NCBI GenBank assembly: GCA_002409995.1
Contig: DHOR01000005.1
Span: forward strand, 1 to 42,444
DNA length: 42,444 nt
Reading direction: 5' to 3'
DNA from: Hungatella sp. UBA5385
Lineage (GTDB): Bacteria > Bacillota > Clostridia > Lachnospirales > Lachnospiraceae
The first letter of the stretch is position 1. Every line of letters begins with the position of its first letter. Shown here piece after piece: positions 1 through 6,700 of this stretch. The notes beneath the pieces are model-generated. The model saw nothing but the letters and a program-made list of their open reading frames with translations, ran no database searches and had not been told where the DNA came from. Position numbers and translations under genes: made by a program.

Positions 1-124
1 CTCTTTTTCTTTAGTCTGAGGTTTCAGTATACTACAGTTTCTCTTTGGGACATTATCATTTGTGGTATATTAGGACATTATCATATTTGAATCATAATTT
101 ACACTATCGGTCTTATATTAAAAC

Positions 125-153
125 TTGTTAAGGATTATTATCTATGATATACT
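125..153 (+). promoter_or_regulatory. Sigma-A type promoter of a short transcript
   Basis: TTGTTA at 125-130 and TATACT at 148-153 are separated by exactly 17 bases, a good housekeeping promoter. Predicted start is near 160. No ORF with a ribosome binding site lies between it and the terminator ending at 250, so the product would be a roughly 90-base RNA, or a leader that reads on to the pantothenate kinase gene at 385. The rest of 1-384 is AT-rich; a direct repeat GGACATTATCAT occurs at 48-59 and 74-85, and I see no gene in it. Confidence 0.55.
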
Positions 154-196
154 AGCCCCAATATATCTATGTGGCTCTATCATGATAATTAACCCA

Positions 197-250
197 ATGC
201 CTGATTTTTCCACGTGATACATACTTGTGGAAAATTCAGGCATTTTTCTT
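197..250 (+). terminator. Intrinsic terminator upstream of coaW
   Basis: A 17-base stem (197-213 paired with 227-243, one mismatch) is followed by ATTTTTCTT. The stem ends in CAGGCATTTTT, typical of a rho-independent terminator on the plus strand. It lies downstream of the promoter at 125-153 and 135 bases upstream of the pantothenate kinase gene. Bases 169-174 (ATGTGG) can pair, with one G-U, to 210-215 in the left arm, so an antiterminator is possible; that is inference. Confidence 0.75.
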
Positions 251-384
251 GTGTATTGGCAAATACTAAAGACAAATAGCAGTTGAAAAGTTTACTATGA
301 AACATCTGCTACAAAAGAGAAACAGGAATACAGAATATGCAAATATAGGATATACGGAAAACAGGATATACGGAGGACAATGTT

Positions 385-1224
385 ATGGGAATTATTATAG
401 GAATTGATATCGGCGGAAGTACAACTAAAATTGTTGGATTTGAAGATAATAAATTAAAAATTCCTACATTTGTAAAAGCAGATCATCCAATTGCTTCTCT
501 TTTTGGAGCATTTGGCAAGTTTATTTATGACAATTCCATTGATTTATCAGATATAGAAAAAATTATGATTACTGGTGTAGGAAGTGCATATGTAGCTCAG
601 CCTATTTACGGAATTCCTACTTATAAGGTGGATGAATTCACCTGCAATGGGCTGGGCGGACAGTATTTTACCGGCTTAAATGACTTAATTGTAGTAAGTA
701 TGGGAACTGGAACTTCTCTTGTTCAGGTCAACGGAGATAAAATTGTCCATACAGGGGGAATCGGTATTGGCGGAGGTACCATTATAGGATTATCCAGCCT
801 TCTTCTGAAAACAACAGATATTTCCCAGATTATGAATCTGGCAAGCAAAGGTAATTTAAGCAACATTGACCTTCAGATTCAGGATATTTCAACAACTCCC
901 CTTCCTGGACTGCCATTAAATGCTACTGCCTCCAATTTTGGTAAGGTGAGAAATGCTGTTTGTGAGGAAGATATTGCTATAGGTCTTATGAATATGGTAC
1001 TTCAGGTCATCGGAAAGTCTGCTATACTCTCCGCTCTTAACTCAGATATCAATAACTTTGTGATGATTGGAAACCTGGCTAAATTCCCTCAAGGCAAAGA
1101 GATTTTCGATTCACTGGAAGCCATGTTTGATGTACATTTTATTATTCCTGAGCAGGCAGAATATGGAACAGCAATTGGTGCTGCTCTGGCAGAACGCCAT
1201 CATATTAAGATGCTTCCAATATAA
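385..1224 (+). CDS. coaW: Type II pantothenate kinase
   Basis: Phosphorylates pantothenate with ATP, the first step of coenzyme A synthesis. The 279-residue protein has the ASKHA kinase fold: the N-terminal phosphate loop GIDIGGSTTKIVGF (about residues 5-18), a second loop around SMGTGTSLVQV (107-117) and a glycine-rich GIGGGTIIGL (127-136), as in the eukaryotic/staphylococcal type II enzymes rather than CoaA or CoaX. Length fits the bacterial family. ATG at 385 has GGAGG at 372-376 with good spacing. A 12-base tandem repeat AGGATATACGGA (347-358 and 363-374) lies just before it, and its second copy supplies part of the ribosome binding site. The gene is 26 bases from the GNAT gene and probably co-transcribed with it. 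Type II enzymes are usually insensitive to CoA feedback (family knowledge). Confidence 0.88.
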   Translation: MGIIIGIDIGGSTTKIVGFEDNKLKIPTFVKADHPIASLFGAFGKFIYDNSIDLSDIEKIMITGVGSAYVAQPIYGIPTYKVDEFTCNGLGGQYFTGLNDLIVVSMGTGTSLVQVNGDKIVHTGGIGIGGGTIIGLSSLLLKTTDISQIMNLASKGNLSNIDLQIQDISTTPLPGLPLNATASNFGKVRNAVCEEDIAIGLMNMVLQVIGKSAILSALNSDINNFVMIGNLAKFPQGKEIFDSLEAMFDVHFIIPEQAEYGTAIGAALAERHHIKMLPI

Positions 1225-1250
1225 GTATAATAAGGAAAGAGGAATATCCG

Positions 1251-2129
1251 GTGAAATATCATTTAAGCAAAGAAGTTATGACAGATGATGCAATGAGAAC
1301 TTCATTCAATGAACTTGCAGTCAAAACCTTTGGTATATCCTTTGAAGATTGGTATCAAAAAGATTATTGGAACAACTCTAATATACCATATACTCTCTTT
1401 GATGGAGAAAAAGCAATATCCAATATTTCTGTAAACAGAATGAAAATACTCTGGCAGGGTCAGATATATAATTATATCCAATTAGGAACAGTTATGACAG
1501 CTTCTGAATACCGTAATCAGGGGCTTTCCCGGTACTTAATGGAAGAAGTTATGAAAGACTGGGAATCCCAATGTGATGATATATTTCTCTTTGCCAACAA
1601 AAAAGTGTTGGACTTTTATCCTAAGTTTGGATTCAAGAAGGAATTACAGTATAGTTTTCAGAAGGATATCCATCAAATCAACCATACCTCTCATCCAGTT
1701 CAGAAACTCCATATGAATTCAATGAATGATGTAGAAAAGCTAAAGAAATATTATAGTAAAACCAATCCTTTTTCAAAGCTGCAGGCAATTGATAATTATA
1801 GTTTATTGATGTTTTACTGCTCCTCTCCTATGAAGGATTTTGTTTATTACTCACCTCAATATGATGCAATTGTGATTGCTGAGCAGGATGGCAACACTTT
1901 CAATTGTTTCGATATTTATTGCGATAAAGGTAAGGATTTGTTTGATATCCTCTTCTCTGTAGCTGCAATTGGAACAAATACAATAAACTTAGAATTCACA
2001 CCAATAGACAATACTTCCTTTGACATAAACCCTATTGAAGATGATAATAATACTCTATTTCTATTGAATAGTAATGGCAATATATTCAAAAACGAAAAAT
2101 TATTATTCCCAGAAATTTCTCATACTTAA
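1251..2129 (+). CDS. GNAT family N-acetyltransferase
   Basis: A predicted acetyl-CoA-dependent N-acetyltransferase of unknown substrate, 292 residues. The acetyl-CoA loop is visible as VMTASEYRNQGLSRYLMEEV (about residues 80-100, R/Q-x-x-G-L pattern), followed by the beta-5 region FANKKVLDFYPKFGFKKE. The C-terminal 120 residues are divergent and may form a second lobe of the kind seen in Eis/two-lobed GNATs. I chose GTG at 1251 because AAGGAAAGAGGA lies just upstream; the next in-frame ATG (1278) lacks such a site. It follows coaW with 26 bases between, so a two-gene operon is likely. Downstream is the strong terminator at 2201-2279. Confidence 0.75.
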   Translation: MKYHLSKEVMTDDAMRTSFNELAVKTFGISFEDWYQKDYWNNSNIPYTLFDGEKAISNISVNRMKILWQGQIYNYIQLGTVMTASEYRNQGLSRYLMEEVMKDWESQCDDIFLFANKKVLDFYPKFGFKKELQYSFQKDIHQINHTSHPVQKLHMNSMNDVEKLKKYYSKTNPFSKLQAIDNYSLLMFYCSSPMKDFVYYSPQYDAIVIAEQDGNTFNCFDIYCDKGKDLFDILFSVAAIGTNTINLEFTPIDNTSFDINPIEDDNNTLFLLNSNGNIFKNEKLLFPEISHT

Positions 2130-2200
2130 ATACATTCGTACATCAATCCTATTATATGGAGCTTATACTAATGATATAAATTAAGAACACATAATCTCCT

Positions 2201-2279
2201 AAAACAAAAACCATAGTAAGTTGATTCCCCACCGCCTATCTGTCGGTCAAAATCATCTCACTATGGTTTTTGTTTTATC
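2201..2279. terminator. Large bidirectional terminator
   Basis: A 20-base arm (2201-2220) pairs with 2257-2276 with one mismatch. The base of the stem is A-rich on one side and T-rich on the other, so it can end transcription from both the GNAT gene (plus) and the DUF4446/parB/parA operon (minus). Inside the loop TGATT/AATCA and ACCG/CGGT can extend the pairing, giving a compound hairpin of about 75 bases. Confidence 0.8.
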
Positions 2280-2337
2280 TTTTGCCAATTATCTTTAATT
2301 TGTCTAATAATCATCTCATAAATCAATATTGATTTTC

Positions 2338-2844
2338 CTACGAATGATACCCCAATGCCTGCTCCAAGGCATCTCTTTCTTCACTTCCCAGTAAAACATC
2401 GGTCTCCCCACGTTCCACTTCCTTAATATATACATAGCAGCCTTCTCTGCTATGAACAGAGTTTAACACAAATCCTGTATTTGTATAGTCAAGGAGTGCC
2501 ACAGCAAAGCTTAAATTACCGCCCATTCCCTTAAATGCGTTATATTTTATAATGCCAAGCTTCTGTAAAGACCTTCTATAATTCTTATTGGTATTTCTTA
2601 TTGCATCCTTATTGGATCGGTCCTCTGCCTTTAAAGCAGCTACATCATCCACAGCTTCCATAATAATTTCTTCCAGAGTCTCTGCATCTTTTCCCCTCAT
2701 AAAATAATCATATCTTCGATACAGTTTCTTCATCTGAATCATACAAATGATTACACAGACCATCAGTATTATGCAAACCACGGCTAATCCTACTATAATG
2801 AGTCCCGGGTCAACCGGCCACATGTTCATCATACTGTTATCCAT
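2338..2844 (-). CDS. DUF4446 family membrane-anchored protein
   Basis: A 168-residue protein with one N-terminal membrane segment (about residues 14-36, GLIIVGLAVVCIILMVCVII) followed by a short basic stretch and a coiled-coil-like region (about 55-95). The C-terminal domain carries YNAFKGMGGNLSFAVALLD and SVHSREGCYVYIKEV, which I recognise as the DUF4446 signature; function of the family is unknown. It sits 24 bases downstream of parB in the same orientation, a neighbourhood typical of Clostridia, so a link to chromosome segregation or the cell envelope is plausible but only inferred from position. It ends the operon before the terminator at 2201-2279. Confidence 0.8.
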   Translation of the reverse strand: MDNSMMNMWPVDPGLIIVGLAVVCIILMVCVIICMIQMKKLYRRYDYFMRGKDAETLEEIIMEAVDDVAALKAEDRSNKDAIRNTNKNYRRSLQKLGIIKYNAFKGMGGNLSFAVALLDYTNTGFVLNSVHSREGCYVYIKEVERGETDVLLGSEERDALEQALGYHS

Positions 2845-2868
2845 TCTTTAGTCCTCACTTCCGTTCTG

Positions 2869-3807
2869 CTATCTTATGGATTCTATCAATTCTACTATTC
2901 TTTCCAATTCTGCCTCAGAATAGTACTCTATTTCAACTCTTCCTTTATTCTTATCTTTCCGATTAATGCTGACCTTAGTCCCCATAGCAGACTTCATTCG
3001 GTTTTCCAACTCACGGAAAATAAGAGCAAGTGTTTCATCTTGGGGCTTCTTTTCCTTTAAAGGTTTGGGGTTTACTATGGATTTTACTAATTTTTCAACT
3101 TCACGCACACTAAGATTACCAGTTATAATCTTCTCAGCTAACTGATACTGTAACTCCTGATCCTCCAGTGACAGCAAAGCACGAGCATGTCCGCTGCTGA
3201 TCTGATTCTGTGCCAGCATATCCTGAACTCTCTCATCCAGCTTTAAAAGTCTCATACTATTGGTAATGGTTACCCTGCTTTTACCAACTCTTGTGGCAAT
3301 TTCTTCCTGTTTTAATTCAAATTCCTGAATCAGTCTCTGGTATGCCTTTGCCTCTTCAATAGGATTTAAATTCTCTCGCTGAACATTTTCAATTAAAGCA
3401 ATTTCCATAGACTGCTGTTTTGTATATTCTCTGATTACAACAGGAACTTCCTTTAAACCTGCCTGTTTAGCTGCTCTCCAACGGCGTTCTCCGGCGACAA
3501 TCTCATAGATATCGCCTTTTTTTTGTACCAAAAGTGGCTGTAGAACTCCATACTGCTTCATTGATTCAGCCAATTCAGTCAGTGTTTCTTCACCGAAATG
3601 CTTTCTTGGCTGCTCGCTGTTAGGTTCTATAGATGCAAGCTTTATGAATATTTCTTTTCCAGCTTCTTCTTTTTTCTCATTTTCTTTTTTCTCAGAGATT
3701 TTTCTCTGTTTCATTTCTTTCTTGGCTTCCTGTTCTTCAGCTACAGATTCAATCACTTCTTCGCCAAAGATAGCTCCTAATCCCTTACCTAGTCCTCTCT
3801 TCGCCAT
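2869..3807 (-). CDS. parB: Chromosome partitioning protein ParB (Spo0J)
   Basis: A CTP-dependent DNA clamp that loads at parS, spreads on neighbouring DNA and recruits SMC/condensin to the origin (family knowledge). 312 residues: the N-terminal RGLGKGLGAIFG motif (which contacts ParA), a lysine/glutamate-rich linker (about 20-50), the ParB/Srx domain with the CTP-binding GERRWRAAKQAG motif (about 106-117), a helix-turn-helix region (about 165-220, KQEEIATRVGKSRVTITNSMRLL) and a C-terminal dimerisation helix. The charged linker is longer than in Bacillus Spo0J. The start is 2 bases after the parA stop with its ribosome binding site inside parA, showing translational coupling. Three perfect parS sites lie within 2.1 kb. 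Confidence 0.97.
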   Translation of the reverse strand: MAKRGLGKGLGAIFGEEVIESVAEEQEAKKEMKQRKISEKKENEKKEEAGKEIFIKLASIEPNSEQPRKHFGEETLTELAESMKQYGVLQPLLVQKKGDIYEIVAGERRWRAAKQAGLKEVPVVIREYTKQQSMEIALIENVQRENLNPIEEAKAYQRLIQEFELKQEEIATRVGKSRVTITNSMRLLKLDERVQDMLAQNQISSGHARALLSLEDQELQYQLAEKIITGNLSVREVEKLVKSIVNPKPLKEKKPQDETLALIFRELENRMKSAMGTKVSINRKDKNKGRVEIEYYSEAELERIVELIESIR

Positions 3808-3809
3808 AT

Positions 3810-4580
3810 CTATATCTCTTCTCCTCTGCTTATTACTTCAGCCGCTAATAAACGATAGCTCTCTGCTCCAGCTGATCTGGAATCATACAGATTAATAGGC
3901 ATTCCATGGCTGGGAGCTTCTGCCAGTCTGACATTTCTCGGTATAATTGTTTTATAAATATTTTGATTCAAGTTGCTTTTAACACTTTCCACTACCTCCA
4001 GAGACAGATTGGTTCTGGCATCATACATGGTAAATACAACACCTTCCAGCTCAAGAGAGGGGTTTAACTTCTTACTTACTAAATTTACAGTTTTTAACAC
4101 CTGATTTAACCCTTCCAATGCATAATATTCGCATTGAATTGGAACTAATACAGTATCAGCAGCTGTCAAGGCGTTAATAGTTAATAAATTCAGGGATGGA
4201 GGGCAATCTATGATGATAAAATCATAGTTGTTTTGAACTTTTGCAAGATATGTTTTTAGGAGGTATTCTTTGTTTTCAATTTCCAATAGTTCAATTTCAG
4301 CACCTGCTAACTCCATATTGGATGGAAGCAAATCAAGCTGATCCTGCACATTAGTTATGAGACAATCCTCTATATCACACTCTCCAACCAGCATATCATA
4401 TATAGTTTTTTCAATATCATCTTTTTCCATACCCAATCCGCTGGTTTCATTTCCCTGAGGATCAAAGTCCACAGCCAGTACTTTCTGTCCTGCTTCTGCC
4501 AAACATGAAGACAGATTAATAGCGGTCGTTGTTTTACCAACTCCGCCTTTTTGGTTTGCAATTGCAATAATTCTTCCCAT
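3810..4580 (-). CDS. parA: Chromosome partitioning ATPase ParA (Soj)
   Basis: A Walker-type ATPase that cycles on DNA with ParB and, in Bacillus, also controls DnaA (family knowledge). 256 residues, full length. Deviant Walker A KGGVGKTTT at residues 11-19, the A' region VDFDPQGNETSGLG (about 41-54) and Walker B FIIIDCPPSLNLLT (about 116-129) are all intact. The start has a purine-rich site (GAGAGGAAA) upstream. It is first in the parA-parB-DUF4446 operon, with a candidate promoter at 4630-4638. No noc gene lies between it and rsmG, unlike Bacillus; instead an alpha/beta hydrolase gene and parS sites fill the gap. Confidence 0.97.
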   Translation of the reverse strand: MGRIIAIANQKGGVGKTTTAINLSSCLAEAGQKVLAVDFDPQGNETSGLGMEKDDIEKTIYDMLVGECDIEDCLITNVQDQLDLLPSNMELAGAEIELLEIENKEYLLKTYLAKVQNNYDFIIIDCPPSLNLLTINALTAADTVLVPIQCEYYALEGLNQVLKTVNLVSKKLNPSLELEGVVFTMYDARTNLSLEVVESVKSNLNQNIYKTIIPRNVRLAEAPSHGMPINLYDSRSAGAESYRLLAAEVISRGEEI

Positions 4581-4629
4581 TTTTACATTTCCTCTCTCGT
4601 AACTACTCCGGAAATACGGTACATGATAA

Positions 4630-4638
4630 AGTATAACA
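4630..4638 (-). promoter_or_regulatory. Candidate extended -10 promoter of parA-parB
   Basis: On the minus strand TGTTATACT occupies 4638 down to 4630: a -10 hexamer TATACT with a TG extension. The -35 is weak. The predicted start is about 42 bases from the parA ATG. The parS site at 4684-4699 lies about 50 bases upstream of the hexamer, so ParB bound there could repress its own operon. Confidence 0.45.
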
Positions 4639-4683
4639 TATTTTCAAGACTTTTCCTATGGGTTTCATTTATTTTTTTATTAA

Positions 4684-4699
4684 TGTTTCACGTGAAACA
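4684..4699. promoter_or_regulatory. parS: parS site 1
   Basis: The 16-base palindrome TGTTTCACGTGAAACA matches the ParB/Spo0J consensus perfectly and extends to 18 bases (4683-4700). It sits in the divergent spacer between parA and the alpha/beta hydrolase gene. Confidence 0.96.
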
Positions 4700-4745
4700 T
4701 TTTGGTAACATTAAGAACATTAAGAATAAATTAATATGTTACCCG

Positions 4746-4774
4746 TTGTATCTAAAATGGGGTTATATTATAAT
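4746..4774 (+). promoter_or_regulatory. Promoter of the alpha/beta hydrolase gene
   Basis: TTGTAT (4746-4751), 17-base spacer, TATAAT (4769-4774). Predicted start near 4781, about 30 bases before the ATG at 4812, with AGGAGG at 4799-4804 between. Confidence 0.8.
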
Positions 4775-4811
4775 AAGAAGAGATTAAAACTTAAATCAGG
4801 AGGATAACACA

Positions 4812-5762
4812 ATGAAGACTAAAAACAAACTGCTTACTCTGCTTATTCTATCAGCTGGTGCTGCAACCACAACAGCTTTGATTAATAAATGTATTAAGAT
4901 TAATGCTACCTCCAAAAACTTACTGACGGAAGCAAAGTCTTTATGTTATAAATGGAGATTTGGTAATATTCATTATACAAAGCATGGTTCAGGGAAACCA
5001 TTGTTATTGATTCATGATTTGACAGCTGCTTCCAGTGCTTATGAGTGGAATCAAATGATTCAACTGCTTAAGGAACAATACACTGTTTATGCTATTGATC
5101 TTTTAGGATGTGGACGTTCTGAGAAACCTAATCTAACCTATACTAACTATCTTTATGTGCAGATGATTTCAGATTTTGTGAAATCAGAGATTGGTCATAG
5201 AACAAATGTAGTAGCAAGTGGTGATTCTTCTGCTATTGCAATTATGGCATGTAATAATAATCCAGAATTATTTGATCAGATTATGTTGATTAATCCAGAA
5301 TCATTGGCTTCTTGTAGTCATATACCTGGTAAATATGGAAAAATTAATAAGTTTTTCCTTGACTTACCAATGATAGGAACTCTTTATTATCATATTGCTA
5401 CTAGCAAACGAGCACTTACAGATAAGTTTACAAAGGACTATTTCTTTAATCCATACTCTGTTCGATCTTCTTATATAGAAGCTTATTATGAATCTGCACA
5501 TTTAGGGGAGTCTCCTAAGTCTTTATATGGAAGCGTTGTGTTTAATTATAGTAAATGTAATATAGTTAATGCCTTGAAAAAAATCAATAACAGTATTTAC
5601 ATTGTTGGTGGTAAGGGTATTGATAACATTAAGGAGTTAATAGATGAGTATCAGTTTTATAATCCTTCTATTGAAGCTTCTTATATGGATGAGTCCAAAC
5701 ATCTTCCACAGATGGAAAACCCATCAGAATTATTTAAACTAATGCAAATGTTTTTTGTCTAA
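4812..5762 (+). CDS. Membrane-anchored alpha/beta hydrolase
   Basis: A 316-residue alpha/beta-hydrolase-fold protein with an N-terminal hydrophobic segment (about 7-25) that could be a signal anchor. The HG-like strand is PLLLIHDLTAASS (63-75), the nucleophile elbow is GDSSA (137-141, Ser139; the usual second Gly is Ala), and the likely acid and base are Asp271 (GKGID) and His297 (SKHLPQ), so a catalytic triad can be assembled. Substrate is unknown; epoxide hydrolase/haloperoxidase-like esterases are the closest family style. It has its own promoter and lies between parS site 1 and parS sites 2 and 3. The codon use is AT-rich like its neighbours. A role in segregation is not shown by the sequence. 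Confidence 0.8.
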   Translation: MKTKNKLLTLLILSAGAATTTALINKCIKINATSKNLLTEAKSLCYKWRFGNIHYTKHGSGKPLLLIHDLTAASSAYEWNQMIQLLKEQYTVYAIDLLGCGRSEKPNLTYTNYLYVQMISDFVKSEIGHRTNVVASGDSSAIAIMACNNNPELFDQIMLINPESLASCSHIPGKYGKINKFFLDLPMIGTLYYHIATSKRALTDKFTKDYFFNPYSVRSSYIEAYYESAHLGESPKSLYGSVVFNYSKCNIVNALKKINNSIYIVGGKGIDNIKELIDEYQFYNPSIEASYMDESKHLPQMENPSELFKLMQMFFV

Positions 5763-5789
5763 ATAACAATACTGAATATATAACAAAAA

Positions 5790-5805
5790 TGTTTCACGTG
5801 AAACA
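5790..5805. promoter_or_regulatory. parS: parS site 2
   Basis: Perfect TGTTTCACGTGAAACA, 28 bases after the hydrolase stop codon. Read on the minus strand the palindrome is followed by TTTTTG, so it can also act as a small hairpin terminator for transcripts leaving rsmG. Confidence 0.96.
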
Positions 5806-5837
5806 TCCAACCCCGGAATTACTAACAGGCTAAGGAA

Positions 5838-5853
5838 TGTTTCACGTGAAACA
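5838..5853. promoter_or_regulatory. parS: parS site 3
   Basis: Perfect TGTTTCACGTGAAACA, inside a 20-base palindrome (5836-5855). On the plus strand it runs straight into a T tract (5854-5859), so it can also serve as a terminator for the hydrolase gene. It is centred 48 bases from parS site 2. Confidence 0.96.
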
Positions 5854-5944
5854 TTTTTTACATTAAGAATATCTTTAAGAATATTTTAAGCACTACTTTA
5901 AGAACTACTTTTAATTACTATTAATAATAACTCTTAACAGTCAA

Positions 5945-6676
5945 TTACTTTAATGGCTCCTTAGAAGGCATTCCCGCCTTTCTAGGATATTTTTTTGAAA
6001 TACCATCTACTTTATGAATCTTAACAAGTGTCCGTTCTGCATCTGATCCAGGCAGTAAAAAGCTTTCACAACCATCCAGCTTACCACCTAACAGGAATAT
6101 AGCATGTTTTGCTGACTGAAGTTCTTCCTCCACCTTACCAGACTTATAAGAGATAAACTTTCCTCCCACTTTTACAAATGGCATACAATACTCTGATAAA
6201 GTAGATAAATTAGCTACAGCTCTTGAAACCACCAAATCATATTTTTCACGATACTCTGGATTTCTACCACAATCTTCTGCTCTTCCATGAACTGTACTAA
6301 TCTTCTCTAATCCCAGCTTAGTAATTACTTCATTCAAAAATTTTACACGTTTATTAAGAGAATCCATTAAAGTAATCTCTAACTGAGGAAAAGCAATTTT
6401 TAAAGGAATTCCTGGAAATCCTGCTCCTGTTCCAACATCAGCAATAACATAAGACTTTTCCTTTATATCTTCCACCGCTTTCACCAAAGATAAACTATCA
6501 ACAAAATGTTTTGTTATAACTTCATCCATTTCCGTAATAGCAGTCAAGTTCATAACTTTATTCCATTCTACCAATATTTCATAATAATCAAAGAATTGCT
6601 TCTTTTGATATTCTTCTAACTGTATAGATAACAGGCTTAATTCCTCATCCAACTTATTTACAAATAAATCAGTCAT
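5945..6676 (-). CDS. rsmG: 16S rRNA (guanine-527-N7) methyltransferase RsmG
   Basis: Methylates G527 of 16S rRNA with S-adenosylmethionine (formerly GidB). 243 residues, the usual length. The SAM-binding motif I is DVGTGAGFPGIPLKIAFP (about 80-97), followed by the acidic strand LEITLMDSLNKRVKFLNEV and by DLVVSRAVANLSTLSEY. The N-terminal NKVMNLTAITEMDEVITKHFVDSL region is typical of the family. It is the last gene of the rpmH-to-rsmG run, 24 bases downstream of mnmG. Loss of function gives low-level streptomycin resistance in many bacteria (family knowledge). Confidence 0.97.
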   Translation of the reverse strand: MTDLFVNKLDEELSLLSIQLEEYQKKQFFDYYEILVEWNKVMNLTAITEMDEVITKHFVDSLSLVKAVEDIKEKSYVIADVGTGAGFPGIPLKIAFPQLEITLMDSLNKRVKFLNEVITKLGLEKISTVHGRAEDCGRNPEYREKYDLVVSRAVANLSTLSEYCMPFVKVGGKFISYKSGKVEEELQSAKHAIFLLGGKLDGCESFLLPGSDAERTLVKIHKVDGISKKYPRKAGMPSKEPLK

Positions 6677-6700
6677 ATACAGAAAACCTCCCCTTCTAAA

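Noticed and set aside
206..221. A parS-like sequence (13 of 16 positions) in the terminator at 197-250.
   Set aside because: Three mismatches, including positions outside the ACGTG core, and the sequence is explained by the terminator stem; the other three sites in the window are perfect.
3598..3895. Plus-strand frames rich in Phe and Ser opposite parB and parA.
   Set aside because: They are antisense shadows of the lysine/glutamate-rich ParB linker.
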